Source: CAIZGX01 sp964511555
GTDB lineage: Bacteria; Bacteroidota; Bacteroidia; Flavobacteriales_D; Sanyastnellaceae
Direction of reading: 5' to 3'
NCBI GenBank assembly: GCA_964511555.1
Contig: CAZEFR010000017.1
Location: 1-42,358 of the forward strand
DNA length: 42,358 bases
In this document: positions 8,197 to 17,390 of the stretch, one piece after another
Layout of the letters: each line of letters begins with the position of its first letter
Position numbering within the stretch: position 1 is the stretch's first letter
The notes under the pieces: model-generated
Databases searched by the model: none
Told to the model about the DNA's origin: nothing
The model's input: only the letters and a program-made list of their open reading frames with translations
Program-made: the position numbers and the translations under genes

Positions 8197-8204
8197 CAAA
8201 TTTA
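8197..8204 (-). promoter_or_regulatory. Bacteroidota -7 promoter box for gldH-mtaB
   Basis: TAAATTTG on the minus strand is a perfect TAnnTTTG match, 4 bases before the gldH-like ATG. Its first three bases are the TAA stop codon of the TonB receptor gene. This suggests gldH-mtaB can be transcribed independently with an almost leaderless message. No clear -33 box. Confidence 0.45.
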
Positions 8205-10616
8205 CAAGAAGAAGCGCAGTGTTATTCCTGAATAAAAATTTCTTCTTGGCATTGGGTTGAAAAACCTTCCTCCTGCACCGTTCAATTGATAAAATGTCGT
8301 GTAAGTGGTATTCAAAAGATTGTTAACCCCTGCATTGAAGTTTATTGAACCAAGAGATCGTACTCTTTTTACCAAGTCAAAGTCACCAGCTACTTCATCA
8401 ACTTTAATAAAGCTATGTCCATACGTTAATTCAGAATTCACGACATTCCGTGCTGGCGACCATTCCGTTTGAGAGGAATTCAAAGGCGCTTTGTCTGTCC
8501 ACTGATTGGTAACCGCTACTCCAAAGCCTCTATTGAAACCGAAATTCAACCCACCGTTGCATTGCGCAAGTGGCATACCCGGCATACGTCCTGCTCCACT
8601 TTCATTGAGCAGCTGATAGTTCGTCCATGAACCACTGGTCCATGCGCCAACTCGTATTTTCTCAAATTCCCAAGAACGCCTTGCAGATACCTCCAAACCC
8701 TGTTGCAGCAATTTCCCTGCATTCGCATAAGTTGGATAGTACCCATTGAAGAGTTCTTCGTTCGGGACAATCGCGTCAAAAATCTGTTGGTTGTAAATAC
8801 TCAGCTCTGCGAACCAGAGCTTACCTGCTCCCTTCACCCCGAATTCAACATTACGTGCAAACTCATTCTTTAAATCGGCATTCAGCGCCTGTGCTTCGTA
8901 ATCGTATTGTTCAAAGATCGTCGGGGCGCTACTTCCTGTGCTGTAATTCGCGAAAGCATACCAGTCACCCTTTTCTTTGCTTTTAGCAAGTAAATAACTC
9001 GCACCCATATTCGGATAGAGTCTTCCATTCGGATTGGCATTCGTTCGCGCATCAACAATAACCATTTGTTGAGCAGCGTCTTTCGAAGTTCCTGTGATGT
9101 GCGAACGTGTGTTGTTCAATCCAACTGAAGCATTTGCAAACCAACGCTTCCCTATTTCTGCTTCCAAGAGATAGAAAAAATTGGAGGTGACATAATCTAC
9201 ATTGAAATTGTACTTCAAAATACCATCAGACTCCGCATTGACCAATCCCGTTTCATTAATCTGAAAATTTTCTAGCTGAATCTCTTGTCCAATTGAAGAC
9301 TTAAACTTAAACAAAAAAAAGCCATCTTTATTCAGCTCAAATGATTTCGACAAAACCGCTCGTTGGCCTTTTCCCACGGCAGATTCATCTTTGAATCCGT
9401 TCGTTACGGTTGAAGTCCCGTAGGGATTAATTTTTTCCGTTTGAAAGAGATTCGCTGAAAGCTCAAGAAGAAAATTTTTCTTCGAAATAAACTCGCCAGA
9501 ATAACCAACCATGTCTCTTGCTCGATCAACGTGTGCGTTATTGGCTATACTGAAAGCACTTGCTTGACGCGGATCAACAGCTATTTGAGCTGTTGAAATA
9601 GCTCCCGGCAACTCCCAATATCCTTTGTAGCGCATGGCCATGACGTAGTGCTTCCATCGTTTTGTATTGGCTGAGAACTCAAGTAATGTCTGCTCCTTGT
9701 TATTTGCTTCCTGATCACGATAGCCGTTTGTTTCTTGGTTAATCTGACTCACCATTAAGCTGAAACCATTCTTACTCACACCCGCTTGAAAAACCGATTT
9801 GTTGTATCCGAATTCGCCTTGATCGTAACTGGCTCTTGCATAAACAGATTGATTCAACATAAACGGATTAAACAAAACAACTCCACCTGTTCCATTGCCC
9901 CAAACACCGCTGCCTGGACCTTTCAAGATATTTACATTCGCTATACTCGAGGGATCCACCATTTCAATCGGGGACTGTCCATCTGCGCTTGTCAAGGCAA
10001 TTCCCCTCCAATACATCTTAACATTTCGAATGGTCGTAGGTGTCCGAAAAAAACTACCGCGAATATTCAACCGAGTACTACCACCATATCCTCGAGAATC
10101 TAATGATACGCCGCTAACTGAATTAAATGCATTCTGAAAAGAGGAACCATCACCGTAATGCTGTGCAATTTTTGCAATACCAACACTTGCAGGAGTACTC
10201 AAATTGTTTCGCTTGTTACTGTATCCCACAACAGTAAGCGCTTCCATTTGTTTTGAAATGGGACTCATGTCAAGCCGAATCACCTCATTCTTGTTGACCT
10301 CTTCGTTATTGCTCAAACAATATCCTCTATCGTAATAACCTTCTGCAACAAAATCAACACACCTTCTGATTTTACAATAAACAGAAACTCTACCCAACTC
10401 GTTGCATTGAAATGTTCGCCCATCAACTTGAGCCGTCGCCTGAATTGGATATCCGGTGTAACTGTCATAAACCTCAATGGTTACAAAAGCCGAATCTTCA
10501 AGGATTTCGCATACAATAGGCTTCTGCACTATTTGAGCAAACAGAACGTTACTCACTAAAAAAAAACAGCAAAGTGAAATCCACTTTGCTATCTTCAACA
10601 CAAAAATATTATTCAT
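8202..10616 (-). CDS. TonB-dependent outer-membrane receptor
   Basis: An 804-residue receptor with a signal peptide (cleavage near FAQ, about 28). Residues about 40-115 form a small beta domain instead of the usual carboxypeptidase-like domain (SAFVTIEVYDSYTGYPI). The plug runs from about 130 (ALTVVGYSNKRNN) to about 250, with LNIRGSFFR, RGIALTSADGQ and ILKGPGSGVWGNGTGGV; the remainder is barrel, ending NFYSGITLRFFL with a terminal aromatic. No SusD partner is next to it, so it is not a SusCD glycan system. It follows a PQQ-type sugar dehydrogenase gene after 3 bases, so the two are one transcription unit; PQQ uptake is a hypothesis for its role. An A9 tract lies in the signal-peptide codons. 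Confidence 0.9.
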   Translation of the reverse strand: MNNIFVLKIAKWISLCCFFLVSNVLFAQIVQKPIVCEILEDSAFVTIEVYDSYTGYPIQATAQVDGRTFQCNELGRVSVYCKIRRCVDFVAEGYYDRGYCLSNNEEVNKNEVIRLDMSPISKQMEALTVVGYSNKRNNLSTPASVGIAKIAQHYGDGSSFQNAFNSVSGVSLDSRGYGGSTRLNIRGSFFRTPTTIRNVKMYWRGIALTSADGQSPIEMVDPSSIANVNILKGPGSGVWGNGTGGVVLFNPFMLNQSVYARASYDQGEFGYNKSVFQAGVSKNGFSLMVSQINQETNGYRDQEANNKEQTLLEFSANTKRWKHYVMAMRYKGYWELPGAISTAQIAVDPRQASAFSIANNAHVDRARDMVGYSGEFISKKNFLLELSANLFQTEKINPYGTSTVTNGFKDESAVGKGQRAVLSKSFELNKDGFFLFKFKSSIGQEIQLENFQINETGLVNAESDGILKYNFNVDYVTSNFFYLLEAEIGKRWFANASVGLNNTRSHITGTSKDAAQQMVIVDARTNANPNGRLYPNMGASYLLAKSKEKGDWYAFANYSTGSSAPTIFEQYDYEAQALNADLKNEFARNVEFGVKGAGKLWFAELSIYNQQIFDAIVPNEELFNGYYPTYANAGKLLQQGLEVSARRSWEFEKIRVGAWTSGSWTNYQLLNESGAGRMPGMPLAQCNGGLNFGFNRGFGVAVTNQWTDKAPLNSSQTEWSPARNVVNSELTYGHSFIKVDEVAGDFDLVKRVRSLGSINFNAGVNNLLNTTYTTFYQLNGAGGRFFNPMPRRNFYSGITLRFFL

Positions 10617-10619
10617 TTA

Positions 10620-12038
10620 TTATTGAACGATAAACGTTTTTGTAGTTGTTCCGATTGAAGATTCAGAAACCACGAAATAATTTCCTTTCGCCCACTCTGC
10701 AACATTCAATTCATTCTTCAACGTTAAAATTTTCCCCTCAGCCACAATAGCTCCCGAGAAAGAATACACCGAATAACTTCCACCTAACTGATTCGAAGAG
10801 AATTCAACTGTTAATCTTTCTGAAGCTGGATTTGGATAAACATTCAAGTTCTGAAAAACTGAATTGTCTTGAATACCTGCCCAAACTAAGTTTTGGAATT
10901 TCTTTATTGTATTCGGACCAGCACCTGGGTATTGTGAACCATTTAAAGCCACGTAGACTGAGCCATCATTCGGATTTACACAAATGTCACGCAAGCGTCT
11001 GTTGAAGCTTTGGAAAAATGCGTCAGCATTCGAATTTGATCCACTCACATCCGCAGTTGTTAAAGACTGCCCGTCTGCACTCAAATGCAACACTGTCATA
11101 CGTTCGTATGCACTATTCAAACCACCCAAAACAGCCATGAGAATGCTATTGCTCCACTCTGGAATAGCAGGATGATTGTAATATTCAATGCCATTAACAG
11201 CCCTGCATGGAGACCATTCAATCAACGGCTCCTTTACATTGTTAGCTGTGCAATAGTTTATTTCATTCGGGGTGTTACATGCACCTTGTACTGTTGGCCA
11301 ACCGTAGTTTCTTCCTGCTTCAATAATGTTGAATTCATCGCTGTTGTTTTGACCGTGCTCCGAAGCGTAAATAATTCCGTTTGGACCTACAGCTAAACCT
11401 TGACAGTTCCTATGTCCGTATGAGTATACATACGAATCTGGAAAAGGATTATCCGAAGGAATACTTCCGTCTAAATTAATACGAAGCGTTTTTCCATTGA
11501 GAGAATTCAAATTCTGAGAACTCGCTCCACCGTCGCCTGTGTCACCTGTTGACATAATAATCTTCTGATCTTGGCTAATAACCAAACGAGAACCGTTGTG
11601 AATTGAATTTCCGCCAATGGCATTAATTAATTGCACTTCGTTCACCAAAGCAGTCCCGTCCCAATCAAACATAGACAACCTTTCTTTGATTGAATTTCCT
11701 TGCGTGTAGTTATACACCACATAAACCTTTGGGGTATTCAAAAAATCTGGGTGTAAAGCCATACCTAACATGCCGGGCTCGCTACTGCCGTTGTATGGCA
11801 CAACAGAGGTTTTATCCAGTATTGATGTGTAGGTGCCTGTCGACGGATCAATTCGCAATACTTCGCCCACGCGTGTTGTGCACCAAATAAAATTATCTGG
11901 ACCCCAAACCATTTCCCAAGGCAAACTCAGACCTGTTACCAAATCACTTTCTGTAAGGGTTGTATTTCCAACCTGCCACGTTTGCGCGTTCACCTGAAGC
12001 GCGCAAATAAGAGAGACGAAGAATGCTAATTTTTTCAT
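10620..12038 (-). CDS. Secreted PQQ-dependent sugar dehydrogenase with T9SS type A sorting domain
   Basis: A 472-residue enzyme of the soluble glucose/sorbosone dehydrogenase fold (aldose sugar dehydrogenase type), oxidising sugars with PQQ. Landmarks are SLPWEMVWGPD near the start, HNGSRLVIS, and the EHGQNNSDEFNIIEAGRNYG motif characteristic of the family. The C-terminal 75 residues begin VYPNPASERLTVEF and end NYFVVSESSIG...FIVQ, a T9SS type A sorting domain, so it is exported across the outer membrane or attached to the surface. The ATG at 12038 was chosen over a GTG two codons earlier because it starts the signal peptide. A likely -7 box is 5 bases upstream. Co-transcribed with the TonB receptor. 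Confidence 0.88.
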   Translation of the reverse strand: MKKLAFFVSLICALQVNAQTWQVGNTTLTESDLVTGLSLPWEMVWGPDNFIWCTTRVGEVLRIDPSTGTYTSILDKTSVVPYNGSSEPGMLGMALHPDFLNTPKVYVVYNYTQGNSIKERLSMFDWDGTALVNEVQLINAIGGNSIHNGSRLVISQDQKIIMSTGDTGDGGASSQNLNSLNGKTLRINLDGSIPSDNPFPDSYVYSYGHRNCQGLAVGPNGIIYASEHGQNNSDEFNIIEAGRNYGWPTVQGACNTPNEINYCTANNVKEPLIEWSPCRAVNGIEYYNHPAIPEWSNSILMAVLGGLNSAYERMTVLHLSADGQSLTTADVSGSNSNADAFFQSFNRRLRDICVNPNDGSVYVALNGSQYPGAGPNTIKKFQNLVWAGIQDNSVFQNLNVYPNPASERLTVEFSSNQLGGSYSVYSFSGAIVAEGKILTLKNELNVAEWAKGNYFVVSESSIGTTTKTFIVQ

Positions 12039-12043
12039 AGCCA

Positions 12044-12051
12044 CGAATATA
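12044..12051 (-). promoter_or_regulatory. Likely -7 promoter box for the PQQ dehydrogenase/TonB receptor operon
   Basis: TATATTCG on the minus strand matches TAnnTTTG at 7 of 8 positions and ends 5 bases before the ATG at 12038. The geometry is like the nrnA and gldH boxes, which supports it despite the mismatch. Confidence 0.35.
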
Positions 12052-12112
12052 ATTCCCGAGGGCCAAATAAAGCACCCAATCGTAAAAAAAATAACTCAGT
12101 AAATTGAAATGA

Positions 12113-13105
12113 TTATAACGTGAGTAGCCCTCTTTTCTGAGTCAACGTTTTCTGACGAAATCCACGCGGTGCTTTTATGGTATATCCCAAGGTGAACTCG
12201 TGCGAGCTAAAGCCTAAAGTCTGAGAGGCCCCTGTATTCATATCGTAAGCGTACCAAATCGAGTAACCTTCGAATTTCCAACCTATCATAGCTGCCCAAG
12301 CAGCCTTCGGACGATAGGTTAATCCGAAACATAAATCACGATTGTAGTTCAACATGGCATTCAAATCTACTTGCATGGGCGTTACTGCCGTAAACCTCGA
12401 AAATACGCTTGTTGAAAGTCCCCAATCCTTGGTCAATCCAAATTCATACGAACCCATAAGTTGATAGTGTCGAATGACACGCTCATTGATATTTCCACTG
12501 CCAAAATTCAATCTGGGTTGAAAGACATACGGCACACTTACACCGAAAAAATAATTCTGACCATAGAGCATCATTCCCGCGTTCGCATTCATAGAGAATG
12601 AAGATTGTCTAATACCACCGCCAAGAGCAACATCATTCGGATCTTGCACAACTGCATTGCTCAAATCAAAAACATACTGTGTTCCAATGCCACTTAATCC
12701 AAAAGCAATGGACTGCTTTCGGTTAATGGCAATATGCGATGCTCCTGAAAACTCAAATGATGTTGTTGAAAACGCTCCTGTCTTATCTTGAAACAACACA
12801 CCGCCAATTCCAAATCCATTAGGCATTTGTTTGTTCGCTGTTAAATAAAATGTCTTCGGATGATTATTCATTCCATTCCATTGCGATCGGTATGTTGTAT
12901 ACAACGGTATGTCTCTGTTCACACCAGCCGCAGCAGGATTCACTGTATACGGATTAACCATGAACAAGGTTCTGCGTGGATATTGCTGTGCTTGAGACAC
13001 CAAAGTGAACAGCAGAATCGCTGCAAGCGAGATGCTAGAAGCAAGATACTGCGTAAGATTCTTCGAAAGATGCTTCGCAAGGGGATTAAACTTGAAGCTA
13101 TTCAT
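12113..13105 (-). CDS. PorP/SprF family type IX secretion membrane protein
   Basis: A 330-residue outer-membrane protein. The signal peptide follows a short basic N-terminal stretch and ends near SQAQ. The mature start YPRRTLFMVNPYTVNPAAAGVN is the family signature (MxNxxxxNPAxAG), and the rest alternates barrel strands, for example MNNHPKTFYLTANKQMPNGFG and LGYTIKAPRG at the end. Proteins of this family help secrete or anchor T9SS type B cargo and usually sit next to their cargo gene, as here. The ATG at 13105 is preferred to a track start 15 bases upstream because it fits the signal peptide; it overlaps the upstream cargo gene by 8 bases, implying coupled translation. Confidence 0.88.
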   Translation of the reverse strand: MNSFKFNPLAKHLSKNLTQYLASSISLAAILLFTLVSQAQQYPRRTLFMVNPYTVNPAAAGVNRDIPLYTTYRSQWNGMNNHPKTFYLTANKQMPNGFGIGGVLFQDKTGAFSTTSFEFSGASHIAINRKQSIAFGLSGIGTQYVFDLSNAVVQDPNDVALGGGIRQSSFSMNANAGMMLYGQNYFFGVSVPYVFQPRLNFGSGNINERVIRHYQLMGSYEFGLTKDWGLSTSVFSRFTAVTPMQVDLNAMLNYNRDLCFGLTYRPKAAWAAMIGWKFEGYSIWYAYDMNTGASQTLGFSSHEFTLGYTIKAPRGFRQKTLTQKRGLLTL

Positions 13106-15239
13106 ACTTAATGGAAACAACTCCGGTTAAAGGTTCTTTGCTATTGTCGTAGCTCACCACGTAATAATAATCAGCTGGAGGAAGCGGTTCGTTGTTCAAC
13201 GTACCTCTCCAAGGATTGGTGTAACCATTCGACTCGAAAACAATTTGTCCATATCTATTCACCACCTGAACATGCGCATCTGCGAAACCGTCTAATCCAC
13301 CGATTACCCACGTGTCATTTGAGCCATCTCCGTTTGGCGTAATTGCATTCGCAATGAAAATACATCCGTCTTTCAATGGGACAAAAACGCTTCTCTCATA
13401 AACACAGTTATTCACGTCGGTCACTTCCACTCGATAATTTCTATTGCCTACAAGCCCAGTCGCTAAAGCTGTTTGCTGACCTTGAAGATCATTCCATAGA
13501 AAACTAAACGGTCCATTTCCACCTTGAAGAAGTACCTCGGCGGTTCCGTCTAAATTATTGAAGCACGACTCTTCCGTAGATGTAGTATTCAAATTCAAGT
13601 TGGAAGGATAAACAGATTCAACCGAAATGACTTCATCAATTGAACAACCTAAATCGTCTTCAACATGAATAGATATTATTCCCACTCCAAGGTCGGCCAA
13701 CTGATATTCGGTGACCGACTGCGGAAGGACTTCGAAATTTCCGTTTTCTATGGTTATGAGCAAAGAACCTATTCCTCCCGAGAAAAGCAAGTTCGCGAAA
13801 CCGTCTTCATATTCGTAACAAGTGGGCTCGACAAGAGTGCTCTGAATTTGAATAGAGTCAGGATAATTCAGAAAAAAAGGAAGCTCTATCGAACATTCGT
13901 TTCCATCAGAAATTATAAGTATATCTGGTCCTCCGCATAAATTCGATATGGTTCCAGAGTCATTACCCGATGAGCCGTTCGAGACCAATTCGAATGAATA
14001 ATTTCCCACTCCACCACTTAAAGAATAAGCAATCGACCCAGTACATTGAGTCGCGCAAACAAGATCCGTCTGTTGTGTGAGTGATGCTTGAAGTACAGTC
14101 GGCTCTTCCAGCAAAACGCTATTCGAAGCCAAACATCCGTTTTCATCAATCACTTGAACATTAAATACTCCCGCGTTTAAATTCATTAATGCAAATGGAA
14201 GAATCGAATTTGTTGAAAGCTCTGTCAACGCTCCTGTTCCGCCTGAACCGGAAATCTCAATACTTCCTGAAGCATCTTGATAACATGTGAGATTGTTTCC
14301 AACCAATTGAATACTTGGCGGAACAAATTCCGATATTGAAATGACATTCGTTGTATCTCGACATCCGTAATTATCGGTTGAATGAATAACAAAAGAACCT
14401 GCACTCGGTGCATTGAAGGAACAAGTCCCGTCCAAAGATGTTGTAGAAGTAACCAGTGCATTTGCCGCCGTGTCCCACAATTCATAAGTCACAGGAACAT
14501 TTCCACCTGTAGCCAATTCAATCACTTGCGTTTCTGTTGAGCATCCAATTTGAGTGACTGTTGCCGTCTGTGCAATCGGATTCGAAAGACACGGATTGTT
14601 AAAACAACCTTCTAACACTTCGGTTTGAAATGATGAGCCTGGCCCCGAGTAATTTTCAAAATATTGAACACCCAACTTCACGCACAAATTTCCACACGTA
14701 GTAAATCTTCCAATTAAAATCTTATTCTCTGAATTTAAAAGAACAGAACCGTCATTCGGCATGCGGAAAAATAAGGTGTTCGAAAGCGTCAACGTTGAAC
14801 TCCCTCCTTCCCAAGCATTAAAGGTACTGTTCTCGGAAGTAACCTGATACAAATGCGCACCTGCATTGTTGCAGCTGCTGCCTAAGGCAAATCGACTGTC
14901 CCATTCCAATGCTGGGTTTACAGAATAATCCGAGCAGTTTATTCCTTCCGAAAAATAACTTCCATTGACGTGCTGAAAAAAATTACAATCTGAAGAAAGT
15001 TGAACAGTGAAATTCGAATTGTTTTGCAAACCACCACCAATTGCAGTTAATCTGTAATTCGAATTCGGAAAAGAAACATAGACGTCGTAAGTGATATACC
15101 CCGTTAGGTCTGTCCCTTCAATAGTTCCGTAATGTGCGGTGTAATTGGCAACAAGCGAGACCTGCGCACTTGAAGTACACGTCAGCAGCGCAAGCACAAA
15201 CACTTGCGCAACTTGAAACAAATTCCACCGCCTATTCAT
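13098..15239 (-). CDS. SprB-repeat surface protein with T9SS type B (CHU_C-type) C-terminal domain
   Basis: A 713-residue exported protein. It has a signal peptide (cleavage near SSAQ), an N-terminal domain of about 200 residues of unknown type, then at least four SprB-like repeats: LTCYQDASGSIEISGSGGTG, LVCATQCTGSIAYSLSGGVG, PTCYEYEDGFANLLFSGGIG and ESCFNNLDGTAEVLLQGGNG. The end, from IANAITPNGDGSNDTWVIGG to VVSIKYE, is a gliding-motility-associated C-terminal domain used by T9SS type B. It probably ends up at the cell surface or is secreted, as with SprB-type adhesins. The cognate PorP/SprF gene follows and overlaps it by 8 bases. A -7-like box is 6 bases before the ATG. Confidence 0.9.
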   Translation of the reverse strand: MNRRWNLFQVAQVFVLALLTCTSSAQVSLVANYTAHYGTIEGTDLTGYITYDVYVSFPNSNYRLTAIGGGLQNNSNFTVQLSSDCNFFQHVNGSYFSEGINCSDYSVNPALEWDSRFALGSSCNNAGAHLYQVTSENSTFNAWEGGSSTLTLSNTLFFRMPNDGSVLLNSENKILIGRFTTCGNLCVKLGVQYFENYSGPGSSFQTEVLEGCFNNPCLSNPIAQTATVTQIGCSTETQVIELATGGNVPVTYELWDTAANALVTSTTSLDGTCSFNAPSAGSFVIHSTDNYGCRDTTNVISISEFVPPSIQLVGNNLTCYQDASGSIEISGSGGTGALTELSTNSILPFALMNLNAGVFNVQVIDENGCLASNSVLLEEPTVLQASLTQQTDLVCATQCTGSIAYSLSGGVGNYSFELVSNGSSGNDSGTISNLCGGPDILIISDGNECSIELPFFLNYPDSIQIQSTLVEPTCYEYEDGFANLLFSGGIGSLLITIENGNFEVLPQSVTEYQLADLGVGIISIHVEDDLGCSIDEVISVESVYPSNLNLNTTSTEESCFNNLDGTAEVLLQGGNGPFSFLWNDLQGQQTALATGLVGNRNYRVEVTDVNNCVYERSVFVPLKDGCIFIANAITPNGDGSNDTWVIGGLDGFADAHVQVVNRYGQIVFESNGYTNPWRGTLNNEPLPPADYYYVVSYDNSKEPLTGVVSIKYE

Positions 15240-15245
15240 TAGCGA

Positions 15246-15253
15246 TAAAATTA
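15246..15253 (-). promoter_or_regulatory. Possible -7 promoter box for the SprB-repeat/PorP-SprF operon
   Basis: TAATTTTA on the minus strand matches TAnnTTTG at 7 of 8 positions and ends 6 bases before the ATG at 15239. It lies in the 26-base gap to the upstream E1 gene. Confidence 0.3.
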
Positions 15254-15265
15254 GAGCAGGAAAAC

Positions 15266-17251
15266 TTAATACGAAAGGACTTTGTCCAATGTTGTTCTCA
15301 ATCGATTGTTAGCCATGAAATTGATTTCAAGACCTGCATTGAAAGGTATAGGGGTATCCAAACTCGCACATCGGGTAACTGGAGCGTCTAAATATTCAAA
15401 GCACTCTTCCGTAATACGCGAAGCCAACTCTCCACCAATTCCGCCTGTGAGCGAATCTTCGTGCAAGACAACCACTCTTCCGGTCTTCTTTACTGAAGTC
15501 ATTACGGTTGCGTAATCCAGAGGTGCCAGTGTACGCAAATCAATCAATTCAATTCCCGCATACTGCTCTTCCTTCAACACTTCCAATCCCCAATGAACGC
15601 CAAGTCCGTAGGTCACAAGAGTTAATCTATCTCCAACAGAAACAATTCGCGCCTTTCCGAAAGGAAGCGCAAAGTATCCTTCAGAAACCTCTTCCTCAAT
15701 ACTTCTGTAAAGCATTTTATGTTCGAAGAACAATACTGGATTCGGATCTTCGAATGCTTGACACAACAATCCTTTCGCATCAGCAGGAAAAGCAGGATAA
15801 GCGATTTTCAGTCCGGGTGTATGGAAGAACCAGGCCTCGTTGCTCTGACTGTGGAACGGTCCTGCCGCAGCCCCTCCTCCTGTTGGCATGCGCACCACAA
15901 CGTCTGCATTCTCAGCCCAACGGTAGTGCAGCTTCGCCAAATTATTTACAATCTGATTGAATCCGCAAGTCACGAAATCTGCGAACTGCATTTCAACCAT
16001 AGCCTTATGTCCTTTCATGCTCAGACCCAAACCAGCGCCCACAATGGCTGATTCGCACAACGGTGTGTTACGAACGCGACCTTTTCCGAATTCTTCAACG
16101 AATCCTTCTGTTACTTTAAACACCCCTCCGTATTCAGCAATGTCTTGTCCCATTAACACTAGACGATCGTGTTTCCGCATACTTTCGCGTAAACCGTCTT
16201 GAATGGCATCAATGAAACGCATTTTCTTTTTGGCAGACGAAGGCGCTATCTCCTCATTTGAAAACGGAGCAAACAAATCTTCAAACTCCTCTTCGGTGTT
16301 TGGAACAATGTCTGGCTCGGCATAAGCAGCTTTTAAATTTGTGTTGATTTTATCTTTCAACTTTAAATTCATGGCTTCTACATCACCTGAAGTAATTATT
16401 TTTTCAGCCAATAAAAACTCTTCGTACGATGAAACAGGGTCCTTTTTCGACCATTCGTCGATCATTCCTTCTGGATAATACTTCGTCCCACTCGCCTCTT
16501 CATGCCCGCGCACACGGAAGGTCATGCATTCCAAAATAATAGGACGCGGATTCTTGCGAATACTTGCCGCTATCTCTTTTACAGTTGAATAAACTTCAAG
16601 AATATTGTTTCCGTCTATTTGAATGGCGTCTTCTTTTGGCATGCCATAACCAATGGCTTTATCTATAAACTGCTTGCAGCGAAATTGCTCGCGACTTGGT
16701 GTGGATAAGCCCCAAGCGTTGTTCTCAATACAAAAGATAACGGGTAAATCCCAAACTGTTGCTACGTTCAGCGCTTCATGAAAATCCCCCTCGCTCGCTC
16801 CACCGTCTCCACTGAAAACAATGGTAGCCTTCGGGGATCCTTCTAATTTATTGGCTAAAGCAATACCGTCAGCAATGCCCAACTGTGGTCCAAGATGAGA
16901 AATCATACCAACAACGTGATGCTTTTTCGTTCCGAAGTGAAACGAACGGTCGCGCCCCTTAGTGAATCCATCTTTCTTTCCTTGGAACTGAAGGAACAAT
17001 TGTTTTAAATCTAGATTTCGGGAAGTAAAGATTCCCAAATTTCTATGCATGGGAAGAATGAACTCATCTTCCTCCATGGCCATTCCAACACCCACACTTA
17101 TTGCCTCTTGACCATATGAAGAAAACCATTTCGATATCATTCCTAAACGCAATTGGCTTAACATCTTATCCTCAATCAAACGTGGCAATTTGATTGCCTC
17201 GTACAATGCTAATAATTCCTCCTTCGATATGTTCTTTTTATTGAATTTCAT
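15266..17251 (-). CDS. 2-oxoacid dehydrogenase E1, fused alpha and beta subunits
   Basis: A 661-residue thiamine-diphosphate enzyme that decarboxylates a 2-oxoacid and passes the acyl group to a lipoyl E2. The alpha half (about 1-310) holds the TPP/metal motif beginning GDGGASEG and ending in IENN. An Ala/Ser-rich linker near 325-340 (ending SSAKKKM) joins the beta half, which begins RFIDAIQDGLRES and includes MGQDIAEYGG, FKVTEGF, PTGGGAAAGPFHSQ and a C-terminal transketolase-like domain (VVVLHEDSLTGG). Fused E1 proteins of this type are common in Bacteroidota and are usually branched-chain 2-oxoacid or pyruvate/acetoin type; the sequence alone does not decide. ATG 17251 is preferred over TTG 17260. 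Confidence 0.92.
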   Translation of the reverse strand: MKFNKKNISKEELLALYEAIKLPRLIEDKMLSQLRLGMISKWFSSYGQEAISVGVGMAMEEDEFILPMHRNLGIFTSRNLDLKQLFLQFQGKKDGFTKGRDRSFHFGTKKHHVVGMISHLGPQLGIADGIALANKLEGSPKATIVFSGDGGASEGDFHEALNVATVWDLPVIFCIENNAWGLSTPSREQFRCKQFIDKAIGYGMPKEDAIQIDGNNILEVYSTVKEIAASIRKNPRPIILECMTFRVRGHEEASGTKYYPEGMIDEWSKKDPVSSYEEFLLAEKIITSGDVEAMNLKLKDKINTNLKAAYAEPDIVPNTEEEFEDLFAPFSNEEIAPSSAKKKMRFIDAIQDGLRESMRKHDRLVLMGQDIAEYGGVFKVTEGFVEEFGKGRVRNTPLCESAIVGAGLGLSMKGHKAMVEMQFADFVTCGFNQIVNNLAKLHYRWAENADVVVRMPTGGGAAAGPFHSQSNEAWFFHTPGLKIAYPAFPADAKGLLCQAFEDPNPVLFFEHKMLYRSIEEEVSEGYFALPFGKARIVSVGDRLTLVTYGLGVHWGLEVLKEEQYAGIELIDLRTLAPLDYATVMTSVKKTGRVVVLHEDSLTGGIGGELASRITEECFEYLDAPVTRCASLDTPIPFNAGLEINFMANNRLRTTLDKVLSY

Positions 17252-17269
17252 AATTCTCAAATTGAGCCG

Positions 17270-17277
17270 CTAAAGTA
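17270..17277 (-). promoter_or_regulatory. Possible -7 promoter box for the E1 gene
   Basis: TACTTTAG on the minus strand, 18 bases before ATG 17251, matches TAnnTTTG at 7 of 8 positions. A second candidate (TCAATTTG at 17265-17258, 6 bases from the ATG) also matches 7 of 8, so the choice is uncertain. Confidence 0.22.
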
Positions 17278-17353
17278 AGCCGAATGATGTGTTCTTAAAA
17301 TTTTCTTTAGGGTTTTTAACATTCTGTTAGGATTTAAAATTAAATTCGCGCGA

Positions 17354-17361
17354 TATTTTCG
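17354..17361 (+). promoter_or_regulatory. Possible -7 promoter box for the AT-hook protein gene
   Basis: TATTTTCG matches TAnnTTTG at 7 of 8 positions, in an AT-rich region 29 bases before the ATG at 17391. Confidence 0.28.
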
Positions 17362-17390
17362 CATACATTAATAAATAAAAAGTTATTTTT

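Noticed and set aside
10558..10566. A9 tract in the TonB receptor signal peptide codons as a phase-variation switch
   Set aside because: In this AT-rich genome A8-A9 runs are not rare (another is at 20358-20366), so there is no specific support; noted as weak.
8202..10616. SusCD-type glycan utilisation locus
   Set aside because: There is no SusD-like gene or glycoside hydrolase beside the receptor; the only linked enzyme is a PQQ-type dehydrogenase.
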